DNA of 64,000 bases from Epiperipatus broadwayi (taxonomy: Eukaryota; Onychophora; Udeonychophora; Euonychophora; Peripatidae), in contig JAQFVV010006203.1 of assembly GCA_028023455.1 (NCBI GenBank), positions 14,982,348 through 15,046,347 on the forward strand, read 5' to 3'. The stretch's first letter is position 1. The number at the start of each line of letters is the position of its first letter. A program made the translations under genes and the position numbers. The notes beneath the pieces are model-generated. The model was not told where the DNA came from, did not search any database, and was given only the letters and a program-made list of their open reading frames with translations. Positions 61,801 to 64,000 of this stretch are shown in pieces.

Positions 61801-62789
61801 ATCTTTAAAGGCATATTGGATTAACTAGGCAACAGACTATTAAGCTAAGTGATAACTCTTGACCAATATCAGTACTCAATTATATCTTCTTAACTTAATT
61901 TATTGTAGCATCTTGATTTTAGTGCTACATCATAAACTTTACCAAAATTCACTTTAATAAAATATGCATATATGGTATATGTGTAATTTTTACTTTTATT
62001 TTAAAAAAGTACATATCTTTAATGATGTTTATAAATCTAGTTTATCATTTAATCATTAAATGAATTTATGATTTATTTAAAATGTGATTGTTGTAAAAAA
62101 GAGTCTTATTAACTGATACATATATGATTTTTATATTACATTTAGTTGCATAGTTAGTTAGGAAAGTGGTTTATTTCAGATCCTTTTCAAAATTACTCAA
62201 AAATGACAGTATAATGAACTGCTAAGATTTTATTAATTATGCTAATAGACTCATATGTTTTTACTGCAGAACATTAACATTTACAAATCTTGCACTATTT
62301 ATTTATTTTATATGCTGTAATTTTTATGGCTAGAAATAGATTTTATATTATTTTATTATGTTAACTTCTTCTGTTGCCAAACCTGCTTAATTTTCAAAAA
62401 ATGAAATAATAATAGCAGCAATAATATATGTTTATGAACACATCTTTGCATACCCATGTGTATATTATATTAGAAATGATGCAAAAGAAATGTCTTCTTT
62501 GATTTATAATTATCTTATTGAAAGTAAAAGTCTGCTATTTGAATTCATTGTTTTGATGTAAACATTTCCATAATTAATTTCCTTAAGTGTAAATTAGATG
62601 AGTCTGCAATAGAAATCAAAAAAAATTATAGATCATTTGTGATGTCTGCATTACTATATATGTATAGTATTTGTGTTTACTCAAATCTGCCATTTTCAAA
62701 TACAAATTCCATAAATTACTTTAATAACAATAATTTTAGGCTATTGCATTATGAGGCAAAAACTGTACAGTTTAGCATAGTGATAAGAG
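61801..62789. other. non-coding stretch
   Basis: AT-rich sequence between the RTE nest and the hAT element. No exon of TRAPPC11 or of another gene is visible. If the TRAPPC11 gene model is right, this is intron. Confidence 0.45.
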
Positions 62790-64000
62790 CAGGGGTTCTC
62801 AACCTTTTTGTGGCATGGCGCATTCGAGATTACAAAAAATAGTGGCGGGCGCAATCGGATTAAAAAATAAATAAATAAAAAAGTATTATGTCCTTTATTA
62901 TAACATACATTTTGTAAGATATATTTACTATAACATATTATATATTTATTATAAGTCAAATTAGTGCGATCTTTGACACTGCATTTCATTTGCTAATTTC
63001 TCACTTGGGAGTGTAAGATAATAATCCCAATCATTAACAATCATCAAGGTTGGCATTAGTAAGTTGAGATATGATTTTATAATATTCATGGTGGAAAATA
63101 AAGATTCACACAAATATGTGGAACCAAAACAGGATTTGATTTTGAAGGCTCCTCTTTCAAAAGATTATACTTTTTATGGTCAACTAAATTCCAAAAATTT
63201 TCATCCGTATCGTGAGATTTTAATATGATGTCACTTTGAATATCTAAAATCTCTTCTTCAATTTTCGATGTTTCTTCTTGAAGAAGTTCTGCTATAGATT
63301 TAGCAGTTTCAGTAATGTCTACTTGTGCAATAAAAGGATTTATAAAAAATGTATCCATGGGTTTGATAATGATAAATTGCTGAAATCTACTTTCAAACTA
63401 TACCAAAAGTTTTTTAAGATGAATGATAAATAATGTTAGGTCAAAATTATTTCCACCAATCATTTTTTTCATCCTTGGAAAGTATACAAGAGAATTATTC
63501 AACACCAAAACTGTATTTTGGCTTTGAATACTTTTATAGAGCTAATTATTTCACCTAAATGTTTATTTTTTCTGGAGATCCAGATTTAAACTATTCATTT
63601 TTTCACATATGTAAGTTAAAAAACCCAAGTCCATCAACCATTGTAAGTTATCTAATTGTGGAAACGTTTGAATTTTTGAAATAAGGAATTTTTTTATCTC
63701 TTCCAAAGATCAGAAAATCGGGCAAGTGCTTTGTCTTTACTTATACATCTTATACCTATATGTAAGATAAGGTCAGCTTGGGAAAATTAGTCCTTTTCGA
63801 CAAGGGTTTTAAACAATCTGTGTGATAAAGGATTTCCTCAAATTTTGTTAATTATTTTAACAACAACATTCATAACATGTTCGAAGAATATTTTGGCATA
63901 TAATGATTCTTGATGTATGATGCAGTGATAACACATAATATTCAGAAAGAATTCATCTTTCTTGCAATGGGAAATGAATCCATTATTGCAGCCCACCATT
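62790..64000 (-). mobile_element. hAT transposon, 3' part with degraded transposase (runs off the window)
   Basis: The left boundary CAGGGGTTCTCAACCTTTTT is a hAT-type terminal inverted repeat. Reading the minus strand inward from the right edge gives, in broken frames, HCIIHQESLYAKI, QWLMDLGFLTYI, LNLDLQKK, FINPFIAQVDI and IQSDIILKSH. Next are NFWNLVDHKKYNLLK and a degraded dimerisation end near NIIKSYLNL. This order matches the C-terminal half of ZBED/GTF2IRD2-like hAT transposases. Several stops and shifts make it a pseudogene. The other terminal repeat and the N-terminal BED finger lie beyond position 64,000. Confidence 0.85.

Noticed and set aside
1-64000. CRISPR arrays, bacterial operons, riboswitches or prophage
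   Set aside because: The sequence is intron-bearing animal DNA. No regularly spaced identical repeats or ribosome-binding-site-linked gene runs were seen.

Overview
This is an AT-rich, intron-rich animal nuclear DNA segment. There are no long open reading frames. The coding sequence lies in short exons bounded by GT/AG sites, separated by kilobases of decayed non-LTR retrotransposons, tRNA-derived SINEs, fold-back elements and DNA transposons. A TATA box followed 28 bases later by a TCAGT initiator at about 48.96-48.99 kb is the arthropod core-promoter style, so an arthropod (possibly a chelicerate) is favoured. This is inference and the species is not identified.

Three host genes are supported. 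(1) 14,670-15,112 (+) is the terminal exon of a sedoheptulokinase gene (SHPK, FGGY carbohydrate-kinase family), followed by an AATAAA signal. Its earlier exons were not found and probably lie upstream of the window. (2) 25,603-60,160 (-) holds the last eleven coding exons of TRAPPC11, a subunit of the TRAPPIII membrane-tethering complex. All exon phases agree, giving a 379-residue C-terminal part; the N-terminal two thirds would lie beyond the right edge. (3) 49,056-49,168 (+) looks like the first coding exon of an unrecognised gene with its own promoter, nested in a TRAPPC11 intron on the opposite strand. SHPK and TRAPPC11 are convergent, with about 10 kb between their stop codons.

Layout: 0-14.6 kb is repeats (RTE-type LINE tails, a young SINE at 5.0 kb, a GC-rich tandem repeat at 6.7 kb, a second LINE family at 11 kb, a perfect hairpin at 12.4 kb, and a hAT MITE nested in a palindrome at 13.1 kb). 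15-25 kb is the intergenic region, with an old LINE at 18.8-20.5 kb. 25.6-60.2 kb is TRAPPC11. Its introns hold a mariner remnant (37.1 kb), a decayed jockey/CR1-like LINE (38.0-42.3 kb) broken by two DNA elements, a 1.27 kb element with long terminal inverted repeats (49.4-50.6 kb), and a LINE with an intact YADD motif (52.9-54.7 kb). 60.4-61.8 kb is an RTE-type LINE in twin-priming (5'-inverted) form with another RTE tail inserted in it. 62.79 kb to the right edge is the 3' part of a hAT transposon.

I see no new multi-gene system. The most informative signals are the nested insertions, the fold-back families, the nested opposite-strand promoter and exon, and the untidy 3' end of TRAPPC11.
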